From positions 1-33,390 of the forward strand of contig JACUUY010000011.1 of NCBI GenBank assembly GCA_014859085.1: 33,390 nucleotides of DNA, given 5' to 3'. The notes below the pieces were generated by a model. That model was given only the letters and a program-made list of their open reading frames with translations, did not search any database and was not told where the DNA came from. Shown here in pieces: positions 25,786 through 32,052 of the stretch (position 1 is its first letter; each line of letters starts with the position of its first letter). Origin of the DNA: Caldifarciminota bacterium (GTDB taxonomy: Bacteria > Hydrothermota > Tepidihabitantia > SM23-42). The translations under genes and the position numbers were made by a program.

Positions 25786-26412
25786 ATGAAATATATTGAC
25801 TTTAAAAACCGGAGCAGGGACTTTCCCGTATTTTCCTCGCAGCAACTCAGGGCGTTCGGAGGGAACACGCAGGTCATGAGAAATCAATTGACCGGCTGGT
25901 GCAAGAAAGGATTGGTCATCAAGCTCAAAAGGGGCACGTATGTCCTGAACGATGCCGACCGCCGGATAACGCCTTCCCGGCTGTTCCTCGCCAATGAGCT
26001 CTACCAACCATCGTACGTCAGCACCGAATATGCCCTGCATTACCACGACCTCATCCCTGAGCGGGTTGCGGACCTTACTTCAGTGTCACCGAGGAAATCG
26101 GCAACCTTTAGAAATCATTTCGGCCGGTTCATCTACCAGCAAGTCAAAACGAGTATTTTCACGGGTTACCGCATGCTCAAAGACGAAAACGGCCTCAATA
26201 TCCTGGTCGCCGAACCAGAAAAAGGACTGCTCGATTTCCTCTACTTGAATCTTTCGCGGTTTACGGACCTTGCAGAGGTCATCGAATCCCTGCGGCTCCA
26301 GCACATCGAAACATTGAGAAAAAACAAACTCATCGCGTATGCCCGGCTGTTCGGCCACGATAAACTGTTGCGCTTCGCCAACGAATTGGTTTCGTATATG
26401 AAAAAGAGGTGA
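25786..26412 (+). CDS. AbiEi-type antitoxin/transcriptional repressor of a type IV toxin-antitoxin system
   Basis: A 208-aa protein. The N-terminal winged-helix (FPVFSSQQLRAFGGNTQVMRNQLTGW, then KGLVIKLKRGTYVL) is the AbiEi antitoxin domain that in characterised systems binds its own promoter. The C-terminal part (YVSTEYALHYHDLIPE, AEPEKGLLDFLYL) is the AbiEi_C region needed to neutralise the toxin. The track's start (GTG 25738) lies upstream of the transcription start, overlapping the -10; the next in-frame start, ATG 25786, is used here, with only a weak SD (CGGAA). It is followed 2 nt later by AbiEii. Such pairs act in phage abortive infection or element maintenance. Confidence 0.87.
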   Translation: MKYIDFKNRSRDFPVFSSQQLRAFGGNTQVMRNQLTGWCKKGLVIKLKRGTYVLNDADRRITPSRLFLANELYQPSYVSTEYALHYHDLIPERVADLTSVSPRKSATFRNHFGRFIYQQVKTSIFTGYRMLKDENGLNILVAEPEKGLLDFLYLNLSRFTDLAEVIESLRLQHIETLRKNKLIAYARLFGHDKLLRFANELVSYMKKR

Positions 26413-26414
26413 TC

Positions 26415-27212
26415 ATGGAAGACATCATCCGCAATTTACTGTCGAAGGAAAGAACCGCAGAGGAGAAGATCAACCGTCTTCGTGAATTCCTGCAGATCTT
26501 GATACTCCGTGAGATCTATGAAAGGAAGTATTTCCAGCACCTCAGTTTTGTCGGCGGGACTGCCTTGCGGTTCTTGTACGGCCTGCGGCGTTTTTCAGAA
26601 GACCTCGACTTCTCCGTCTTCAGTCGTCCTGGCTACGATTTTGACAAACTCGCGACCGACCTGCGGCGCGGTATGGGATACCATGGATTCGATGTCGACG
26701 TGAAGACGGATGATCTGAAAACCGTGCAAAACATCGACCTCAAGTTCATAAACCTGCTCGTTACGTATGGCTTATCGCGCATCAAATCGCAAAAACTCTA
26801 CATTCGTATGGAAATTGACACGAACCCGCCAAGGGGCTGGAAAACTGAAGTTTCGGCAATCAACCGGACTTTCATTTTTACAGTGACGCATTTTGATTTG
26901 AACTCTCTTTTTGCCCTCAAGGTCCATGCTTGTTTCTACAGAAAATACACGAAGGGACGCGATTTTTATGATCTGATCTGGTACTTGGGCAAGAAGATCC
27001 TTCCTAACTTTCCTCTGTTGAACAGCGCAGTGAAGCAAACCGAAGGAAAAGATCCGCGTATTACGCCGGCCAATTTTCGTGCTTTCCTGGCCGAAAAACT
27101 AACTGGAACCGATTTTGCCAGGGCGCGCAAAGATGTCGAACGTTTTCTTGAAGATAAGAGCGAACTGAAGTTATTCGACCGACAAACGATTCTCAGCATG
27201 CTCGAGCCATAA
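26415..27212 (+). CDS. AbiEii/AbiGii-family nucleotidyltransferase toxin
   Basis: A 265-aa nucleotidyltransferase-like toxin. The active-site block FVGGTALRFLYGLRRFSEDLDFSV holds the GG-x-S/T motif and the Asp-x-Asp metal ligands of the superfamily. LFALKVHACFYRKYTKGRDFYDLIWYL is the conserved second region (KxRDFYDL). Studied homologues inhibit growth by nucleotide transfer (for AbiEii, GTP binding was shown; the related MenT toxins modify tRNA ends). The ATG at 26415 follows GAGG by 5 nt; the GTG at 26409 in the track overlaps the SD and the antitoxin stop. Coupled to the antitoxin gene upstream. Confidence 0.92.
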   Translation: MEDIIRNLLSKERTAEEKINRLREFLQILILREIYERKYFQHLSFVGGTALRFLYGLRRFSEDLDFSVFSRPGYDFDKLATDLRRGMGYHGFDVDVKTDDLKTVQNIDLKFINLLVTYGLSRIKSQKLYIRMEIDTNPPRGWKTEVSAINRTFIFTVTHFDLNSLFALKVHACFYRKYTKGRDFYDLIWYLGKKILPNFPLLNSAVKQTEGKDPRITPANFRAFLAEKLTGTDFARARKDVERFLEDKSELKLFDRQTILSMLEP

Positions 27213-27246
27213 TTACTGGCGTCCTGGGGTCAACAGATCTTGAGAC

Positions 27247-27274
27247 TTGACATAACCAGGCATTCGACTATAAT
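27247..27274 (+). promoter_or_regulatory. Consensus promoter of the DUF134 operon
   Basis: Perfect TTGACA (27247-27252) and TATAAT (27269-27274), 16-bp spacer. The start is predicted near 27281, inside the dyad described next. Confidence 0.88.
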
Positions 27275-27292
27275 GAACCTATGTTCATTATA
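27269..27292. promoter_or_regulatory. Operator-like inverted repeat covering the -10 and transcription start
   Basis: TATAATGAAC and GTTCATTATA are exact reverse complements separated by CTAT. The left arm contains the whole -10 box and the dyad spans the expected transcription start, the classic position of a repressor site. The first gene of the operon encodes a helix-turn-helix protein, so autoregulation is the simple inference. Confidence 0.65.
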
Positions 27293-27311
27293 AGTATAAG
27301 GAGCATCGACT

Positions 27312-27812
27312 GTGCCGCGGCCCAAGGGTAAACGCCTCGTGCATTCAATGCCGTGCTGTTGCCATTTTACACCGGCCGATATTCAAACCGCAAAATCAGA
27401 CCGGATCATCCTCAATCTGGACGAATTCGAGGCGCTCCGGCTTTCCGATATTGAGACCCTGTACCAGGTGCAGGCAGCAGAGAAAATGGAAGTCTCGCGC
27501 CCGACCTTTACCCGGCTGCTTGAATCCGCGCACCGAAAGGTCGCTCAGGCGATCGTGCACGGCAAAGAGCTGAAGATCGAGGGCGGCAATGTTAAGTCAG
27601 TCAAGTTGCAGAGATTCATATGTAATGGCTGCAACCGAACCTGGGCAGTTGTCCACAAAAAAGGAGCTACCATGGAGTGTCCGGTCTGTCATGGCAAGTG
27701 TCTCTGTTCTCAACACAATACCGATCACAGTAAACACCACGAACAGCATCAAGCAAAATGCACTTGCCGTAACAATGGTAAGATTAATAAGAACAATAAA
27801 GGAAAGGAGTGA
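27312..27812 (+). CDS. DUF134-family DNA-binding protein with zinc ribbon and Cys/His-rich tail
   Basis: A 166-aa protein. Residues 1-95 are the DUF134 domain (MPRPKGKRLVHSMP, LNLDEFEALRLSDIETLYQVQAAEKMEVSRPTF), a sigma-70-region-4-like helix-turn-helix often found beside iron-sulfur or iron-molybdenum-cofactor genes in anaerobes. It is followed by a CNGC...CPVC zinc ribbon and a tail dense in cysteine and histidine (CLCSQHNTDHSKHHEQHQ), likely able to bind metal. Start is GTG with AAGGAG 8 nt upstream. It is the first gene behind a consensus promoter with an operator-like dyad, so a metal-sensing autoregulator is inferred. The stop is 2 nt from the next start. Confidence 0.88.
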   Translation: MPRPKGKRLVHSMPCCCHFTPADIQTAKSDRIILNLDEFEALRLSDIETLYQVQAAEKMEVSRPTFTRLLESAHRKVAQAIVHGKELKIEGGNVKSVKLQRFICNGCNRTWAVVHKKGATMECPVCHGKCLCSQHNTDHSKHHEQHQAKCTCRNNGKINKNNKGKE

Positions 27813-27814
27813 AT

Positions 27815-28063
27815 ATGTGTTGTCATGATCAGGAACATGATCATTATCAGAGCCACGGGTGTTGTTGCCACCCGCCCGTTTTTCATGGACACACGCATCA
27901 TTCGCCGCTTCACAAAACGGGTCACTCACACGATGAGTGCTGCGGCGAGCAGCCAGAAACCGGCACAGACTTCAACGCCGAACTTGAAATGCTTAAGATG
28001 AGGAAGGCGCAAATCGAAAAATGGATTGAGGAATTGGAGGAACGATTGAAGGGAAGCGAATGA
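27815..28063 (+). CDS. Small Cys/His-rich protein with C-terminal coiled coil (DUF5320-like)
   Basis: An 82-aa protein in two parts. The N-terminal half is crowded with possible metal ligands: CCHDQEHDHYQSHGCCCH, HGHTHHSP and HSHDECC. The C-terminal half is a charged helix (LEMLKMRKAQIEKWIEELEERL) typical of DUF5320 coiled coils, although the N-terminus does not match the usual DUF5320 glycine/arginine-rich start. A metal-storage, chaperone or sensor role is inferred. GGAG is placed 5 nt before ATG 27815; the GTG at 27809 in the track overlaps the SD. It shares a Cys/His theme with the DUF134 protein encoded just upstream. Confidence 0.8.
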   Translation: MCCHDQEHDHYQSHGCCCHPPVFHGHTHHSPLHKTGHSHDECCGEQPETGTDFNAELEMLKMRKAQIEKWIEELEERLKGSE

Positions 28064-28096
28064 TTCAAAGATGAGAGACCATCCCTGTTCAATCCC

Positions 28097-28399
28097 ATGA
28101 AGATATTTGATCTTAGATCAATGACGGTCCATCCCCATGTCGAACGAGAGAAGAACGCCTTCTATCAAATTCCGGGACTCAAGGCGAGAATCATTGAACT
28201 GCCAGCCGGCGGCGAAATGCCGACCTGTGAAATGGTTTCATATGTGGTGTTCTACGTGATTGAAGGATCGGCTGAAATCACGGTAAATAATGAAAAAGCA
28301 TTACTTGCCGAAGGCCAATGCCTCATTACCGAACCAGCCACCCTCGCGATGAGAACTGAAAAAGGTGTAAAGATAATGGGCATACAGGTGAATAAATAA
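28097..28399 (+). CDS. Cupin-fold protein lacking the usual metal-binding histidines
   Basis: A 100-aa single-domain cupin. The strand pattern and turn sequences fit (IELPAGGEMPTCEM, VVFYVIEGSAEITVNNEK, GQCLITEPATLAMRTE). In motif 1 the normal H-x-H is replaced by T-C-E (PTCEM), and motif 2 has no histidine, so the standard metal site is missing; the cysteine is a possible alternative ligand. It may act as a small-ligand sensor. It lies 33 bp after the Cys/His-rich gene without a promoter, and its TAA overlaps the ATG of the ABC ATPase (TAATG). Confidence 0.82.
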   Translation: MKIFDLRSMTVHPHVEREKNAFYQIPGLKARIIELPAGGEMPTCEMVSYVVFYVIEGSAEITVNNEKALLAEGQCLITEPATLAMRTEKGVKIMGIQVNK

Positions 28400-29331
28400 T
28401 GCTCCCAAATAACGGCCCCGTTATTCAGGCATCAAACCTGACAAAATACTACGGAAAGATCCTGGCGGTTGATCATATGGACTTCGCGGTCAAGAAAGCT
28501 GAGGTTTTTGGATTCCTCGGTCCGAATGGCGCCGGAAAGACCACCACGATCCGTATGCTCACGGGCATACTGAAACCCGACCACGGTAGCGTAACGATCG
28601 CCGGAATAGACTTCGCAAGAAAGCAGCTGCGGGCGAAGATGCTCATGGGCGTCATCCCGGAAACGGGAAACGTATATGCTGATCTGACCGCCGAGCAGAA
28701 CCTGCATCTCGCCGGCAAGTACTACGGATTACCGAAAAATGATCTTGTCATAAGAAGCAATGAGATCCTTTCGCAATTCGGAATCGAAGATAGGGCAGAC
28801 CACCTGGTTCGCACATTCTCCAAAGGTTTGAAGCAGCGTATCAACATTGGCTGTGCGATAATCCATGATCCATCCATACTTTTCCTGGACGAACCGACTG
28901 AAGGTTTGGATGTTCTGAGCCGAAGACTCATCATTGAAACGATACACCGTATGAATGAGAACGGCACGACGGTCTTTCTGACCACTCACAACATTGAAGA
29001 GGCAAACCGATTGTGCCAGCGCATTGCCATAATAAATAAGGGCAAGATTGTGGCGATAGACCGGCCCGAGGTGCTGAGAAGCACATTCGATAAAACTCGG
29101 TCCATTGAAGTGGCGTTCGATAGAAGAACCGATAAAGAACTTCTGTATTGTGATTCAATACTGAAAATAGATCTCCACGGCGATAAATGGCGGCTGTACA
29201 CCAATGATCCGGACACAACCGTTAAACATGTTGCCGCGCTGGCCGAAAAGCATGATTTGAAGATAATCGCTCTGACGATCTGCGGACCAAGCCTTGAAGA
29301 TGCTTTTATAAGACTGACCGGAGGCAAATAA
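28399..29331 (+). CDS. ABC-2 type transporter ATP-binding protein (DrrA/CcmA-like)
   Basis: A 310-aa ATPase subunit of an exporter. Walker A is GPNGAGKTT (residues 41-49), the signature is the DrrA-like FSKGLKQR (140-147) in place of LSGGQ, Walker B is LFLDEP (161-166), and the switch histidine is in TTHNIEE. The roughly 80-residue C-terminal extension is typical of drug/lipid or polysaccharide exporter ATPases. The start shares one base with the cupin stop and the stop shares one base with the proposed permease start. With the downstream permease it forms an exporter of unknown substrate. Confidence 0.95.
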   Translation: MLPNNGPVIQASNLTKYYGKILAVDHMDFAVKKAEVFGFLGPNGAGKTTTIRMLTGILKPDHGSVTIAGIDFARKQLRAKMLMGVIPETGNVYADLTAEQNLHLAGKYYGLPKNDLVIRSNEILSQFGIEDRADHLVRTFSKGLKQRINIGCAIIHDPSILFLDEPTEGLDVLSRRLIIETIHRMNENGTTVFLTTHNIEEANRLCQRIAIINKGKIVAIDRPEVLRSTFDKTRSIEVAFDRRTDKELLYCDSILKIDLHGDKWRLYTNDPDTTVKHVAALAEKHDLKIIALTICGPSLEDAFIRLTGGK

Positions 29332-30077
29332 TAGATTTTTCTATTCTAATTCGCGGCGTCATTGTCACCACTGAAAAGAATATCAGAATATACTACAAGA
29401 AAGCGCCGGTCATCATCTTTGGCATTCTGTTTCCGATTTTCATGTTCCTGGCTTTTTACCTCGGCCGGGCCATCGATCTCTCGATTTTCTTCCCGGGCTT
29501 TCTGGCCATGGCCCTGTTCTTCACGGCGTCATCGGTCGGACCCCTGATCACGCCCTGGGAAAAACAGGCCGGAACCTACGAACGATTGCTGTCTTTCCCC
29601 GTCACGATCAGCACGATAATCATGGGTGACATGGCGGCGGGTGCGATTTTCGGTTTAGTAATTTCGTCCGTTGTTCTGATCGCCGGCATCATTTTTCTGG
29701 AGCTCATAATCAGCAACTTGATCTTGCTGATCTTAGCCATGTTCCTCGGCACCCTGTGCTTTGCGTCGTTCGGCGTTCTCCTTGCGGCACCGTCATCCCG
29801 GGCACCTTCCAATGTGATGATGCTCTCATCCCTGATACGGTTTCCACTGATATTTGTCAGTGGAATATTTATCCCTCTTGAGAAACTGCAGGGCGCCGGC
29901 AGAATTTTGTCATATATTTCACCCCTGACCTACCTTGTGGACCTCTTTCATACGGCACTGAGCGGAAATTCAATAATGCATGTTTCCCTTAACTGCCTGG
30001 TCCTTATTGCTTTCACGGCCTTTTTCCTCTTTTTGGCCGGTCTGTTCCATAAGCGAAACATAGCAAAGGGAATGTAA
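29331..30077 (+). CDS. ABC-2 type transporter permease with probable AUA start codon
   Basis: A 248-aa permease with six predicted membrane segments. ABC-2 features are SVGPLITPWEKQAGTYERLLSFP and the PLIFVSGIFIPLEKL-type region before the last helices, then YISPLTYLVDLFH. The track starts at ATG 29442, but this would cut into the first membrane segment (APVIIFGILFPIF..). Extending upstream gives a typical start region, (M)DFSILIRGVIVTTEKNIRIYY, with no ATG, GTG or TTG back to the stop at 29295. ATA at 29331 sits 6 nt after a strong GGAGG and overlaps the ATPase stop (TAATA), exactly where the cupin/ATPase junction has TAATG. So the start is AUA, or the assembly carries a G-to-A change. Confidence 0.85.
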   Translation: MDFSILIRGVIVTTEKNIRIYYKKAPVIIFGILFPIFMFLAFYLGRAIDLSIFFPGFLAMALFFTASSVGPLITPWEKQAGTYERLLSFPVTISTIIMGDMAAGAIFGLVISSVVLIAGIIFLELIISNLILLILAMFLGTLCFASFGVLLAAPSSRAPSNVMMLSSLIRFPLIFVSGIFIPLEKLQGAGRILSYISPLTYLVDLFHTALSGNSIMHVSLNCLVLIAFTAFFLFLAGLFHKRNIAKGM

Positions 30078-30111
30078 GACGTGCAGTATTGACAAACGAC
30101 TTCCCACTGTC

Positions 30112-30139
30112 TTGACAAAAATCAAATAACAGAGATAAT
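30112..30139 (+). promoter_or_regulatory. Promoter-like sequence with no clear gene downstream
   Basis: TTGACA (30112-30117), 16-bp spacer, GATAAT (30134-30139). The next plausible coding start is more than 250 bp away, so it could drive a small RNA or the short ORF/HEPN pair with a long leader. Confidence 0.5.
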
Positions 30140-30299
30140 GTATGCGGAGCAACGGTATCATGGAGTATTCGGGCACAAATAGATTTTCGAAAGTATAACA
30201 CTGGGGTTTTCGCATAGCAAAAAAACTTTGGAGAGAATTTTGGAAATCGTCGAAGGCGAAAAAGTCCATATTTATCCTGTTCTGAACGTCCGACTATAT

Positions 30300-30345
30300 G
30301 CTGTCATTGCGATCCCGAGCCATTCAAGGGAGAGGCAATCCAGCG
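30300..30345. repeat. Degenerate REP-like repeat copy
   Basis: GCTGTCATTGCGA ... GAGGCAATCC matches the ends of the common bacterial intergenic repeat TGTCATTGCGA...GAAGCAATCTC, with a divergent middle. It lies just before a better copy. Confidence 0.5.
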
Positions 30346-30348
30346 CTC

Positions 30349-30381
30349 CTGTCATTACGAGCGTAGCGAAGCAATCTCAAG
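30349..30381. repeat. REP-like intergenic repeat
   Basis: CTGTCATTACGAGCGTAGCG followed by AAGCAATCTCAAG closely matches the dispersed TGTCATTGCGAGCGNAGCGAAGCAATCTC repeat found between genes of many unrelated bacteria. It marks an intergenic, accessory stretch. Confidence 0.65.
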
Positions 30382-30390
30382 CGTTCTAAT

Positions 30391-30567
30391 GTGGCTATAA
30401 AACAAAGAAGGATGAGGGAAATTATCGAAATCCACGCCCTGAACACCTTTTACGAACAAGTCATCTTCTCACTGCGGGAAAGGGATGCTGATGGATTATG
30501 GAAAGTACAATCATCGGGAGGAATAGTTCGGAGTTGGCTTCCACGTAATTGCAGAGGAGTCTTATGA
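30391..30567 (+). CDS. Short ORF coupled to the HEPN-like gene
   Basis: A 58-codon ORF from GTG 30391, or 51 codons from ATG 30412, too short for the supplied track. It reads MREIIEIHALNTFYEQVIF.. and SLRERDADGLWKVQSS.., with no family recognised. Its TGA overlaps the ATG of the HEPN-like gene (ATGA), the usual sign of translational coupling. The sequence has a plausible amphipathic-helix start and charged middle. The SD before either start is poor (AAGAAGG is too close to the ATG), so the call is tentative. An antitoxin-like partner role would be speculation. Confidence 0.4.
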   Translation: MAIKQRRMREIIEIHALNTFYEQVIFSLRERDADGLWKVQSSGGIVRSWLPRNCRGVL

Positions 30568-31157
30568 GTAATAGCGGTAGTTATCCTCGTCCCGATGCAT
30601 TGTATCATAACATATCGCGAGATGCTATCGATCTGGCAAAAGTGGAGTCTGATGGATTCAAGCGTAGACAACTTATTGCTACTAGCCTTGTATTTTCGGC
30701 ACTCTGTCTAGAGGTCTTCATTAACCAGGAATATGCATCGCATCCGAAAATACAAGGAATCTTGGAGGACAACGATCACATGCCTATGGAAACAAAATGG
30801 ATTATATTACCACTACTCTTGGGTTCTTCTGAGACGTTTGATAGGAGCACCCACCCCTTTCAAACCTTCAAAGAAATCCTAAGAACTAGAAATCTCCGTT
30901 TAGTGCACTTCAAACCGAAGAGGGAAATTCATCGTACTGACAAAAGACACAAACAAAAATATTGGAGTGACCTTGTCAACAATATTAAGTTAGCGGAAAA
31001 ATACTGGCAATGTATAGGCGACATGATAAATGAACTGAATCGGTTGACGTGTGGCAGAACAGACATCCCGAATTTCCTTCAGGGGTCCAAATATATATCA
31101 ACCGTTCGGAAAGAAATCAAGCTTAAGTGGAATATAGAACAGAAAAGATCGGGGTGA
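30564..31157 (+). CDS. HEPN-like domain protein of unknown function
   Basis: A 197-aa mostly helical protein. The key feature is R109-N110-..-H115 (RNLRLVHFKP), an R-N-x4-H arrangement matching the Rx4-6H ribonuclease motif of HEPN domains. It is preceded by the common context of one uncharacterised group, METKWIILPLLLG and PFQTFKEILRTRN. The N-terminal helix FSALCLEVFINQE also fits HEPN-like proteins. HEPN proteins are often RNases in toxin-antitoxin and antiphage systems; that this one cleaves RNA is inference. The ATG at 30564 has AGAGGAG upstream; the track's TTG at 30549 is less likely. Base composition here is more A/T-rich than in the left part of the window. Confidence 0.7.
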   Translation: MSNSGSYPRPDALYHNISRDAIDLAKVESDGFKRRQLIATSLVFSALCLEVFINQEYASHPKIQGILEDNDHMPMETKWIILPLLLGSSETFDRSTHPFQTFKEILRTRNLRLVHFKPKREIHRTDKRHKQKYWSDLVNNIKLAEKYWQCIGDMINELNRLTCGRTDIPNFLQGSKYISTVRKEIKLKWNIEQKRSG

Positions 31158-31638
31158 AGCCCGTGTGTGGCGTGAAGATTCGGAGTCGGAACCTTATTTT
31201 GCCAATTATTCAGAGGATTTAGACATTCTTCTCAGGACTGAAATGACCGCACCGGCAACTACACCGGAGGAGGGTTTCCCTGTATTTCATGCACCTCGCC
31301 AAAATTCACGTATGGATTCAATCTACATCTAAAAGTACGAGAAAAGCGGAGCACGCGGCCGGCGGGACATTTAAACAGATCCACAAACGTGGAATCAATT
31401 GTTACTTAACAATAGCAAAAGAACATGATTGACGGGTATGAAACGGAACAAAGCTGGGGTTTCGAAATCTCGCAATATTGGAAGAAAATTTCGATGCGAT
31501 GCAGTGCCCAACTGCGCAACAATCTGAGGTTAATTTATGTCTAGCTGAACGGACAAAATCGATTTTCAATCCCCATGATCTGATCCAGCCACATCACGGC
31601 ACGCAATTGTCAATTCCCAGCGCCAGCATCTGTATTTC
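31158..31638. other. Gene-poor intergenic stretch
   Basis: No convincing gene. A 55-codon GTG-started frame at 31165-31332 (WREDSESEPYFANYSEDLDI..) runs on from the HEPN end in another frame and looks weakly coding, but has no SD and could be a decayed fragment. A segment near 31460-31500 (CTGGGGTTTCG...TTGGAAGAAAA) resembles one at 30202-30245 (CTGGGGTTTTCG...TTGGAGAGAA), possibly an old degenerate repeat. Confidence 0.4.
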
Positions 31639-31666
31639 TTGACAGCACACCAGGACTAGGTATAAT
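31639..31666 (+). promoter_or_regulatory. Consensus promoter of a 59-codon ORF
   Basis: Perfect TTGACA (31639-31644) and TATAAT (31661-31666) with a 16-bp spacer. An ATG follows the -10 by 7 nt, the same leaderless geometry as nnr, the BFD gene and trmO. Confidence 0.75.
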
Positions 31667-31673
31667 AAAATAA

Positions 31674-31853
31674 ATGCATACCGGCTTTCAGCGCACGATG
31701 ATGAAAACCTATAAAGAGCATGCAATTAGGCAATCCTCGTCACCGCCTCGTCGTACGAGTGTTGCCAATGGAATCAAGACCTTTGCTAAACCAAAATGGC
31801 ATCATAACATCTTTCTGCATTTGCCGGCACAGGTTTCTAAATACCAACAATAG
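31674..31853 (+). CDS. Possible leaderless small ORF of unknown function
   Basis: A 59-aa basic peptide (MHTGFQRTMMKTYKEHAIRQ.., later KPKWHHNIFLHLPAQ) starting 7 nt after a consensus -10 box and ending with TAG, too short for the supplied track. No family is recognised. The promoter geometry is the main evidence, and the sequence could equally be a decayed gene or an RNA transcribed from the same promoter. An overlapping 86-aa frame (31720-31980) has no better support. The methyltransferase gene follows about 200 bp downstream and might share the transcript. Confidence 0.35.
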   Translation: MHTGFQRTMMKTYKEHAIRQSSSPPRRTSVANGIKTFAKPKWHHNIFLHLPAQVSKYQQ

Positions 31854-32052
31854 GAAGTCAGCGATGAAAGAGATAATCGAAGTCATGGCGCGGGAGTCAC
31901 GGGGCGGTGTGCCGCTAGCGCACATATCGCCGAGTTTGCAGCCTGCCCCAAGGGTCACACCATGGTCGAGTCACACTTGATTGGTCGATTGAGAAAGAAG
32001 AGAGAAAGAACCAGCATGCCATCGGCGAATTCAATTAAGAGGTTGTGTTGAT

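Noticed and set aside
30300-30381. CRISPR array or insertion-sequence ends
   Set aside because: Only two unequal repeat copies with no regular spacers, and no transposase or terminal inverted repeats nearby; a REP-like repeat explains it better.
31720-31980. 86-aa plus-strand ORF
   Set aside because: No SD, no recognisable domain, and it overlaps the promoter-associated 59-codon ORF in another frame. Neither frame shows convincing coding character, so it is not listed as a gene.
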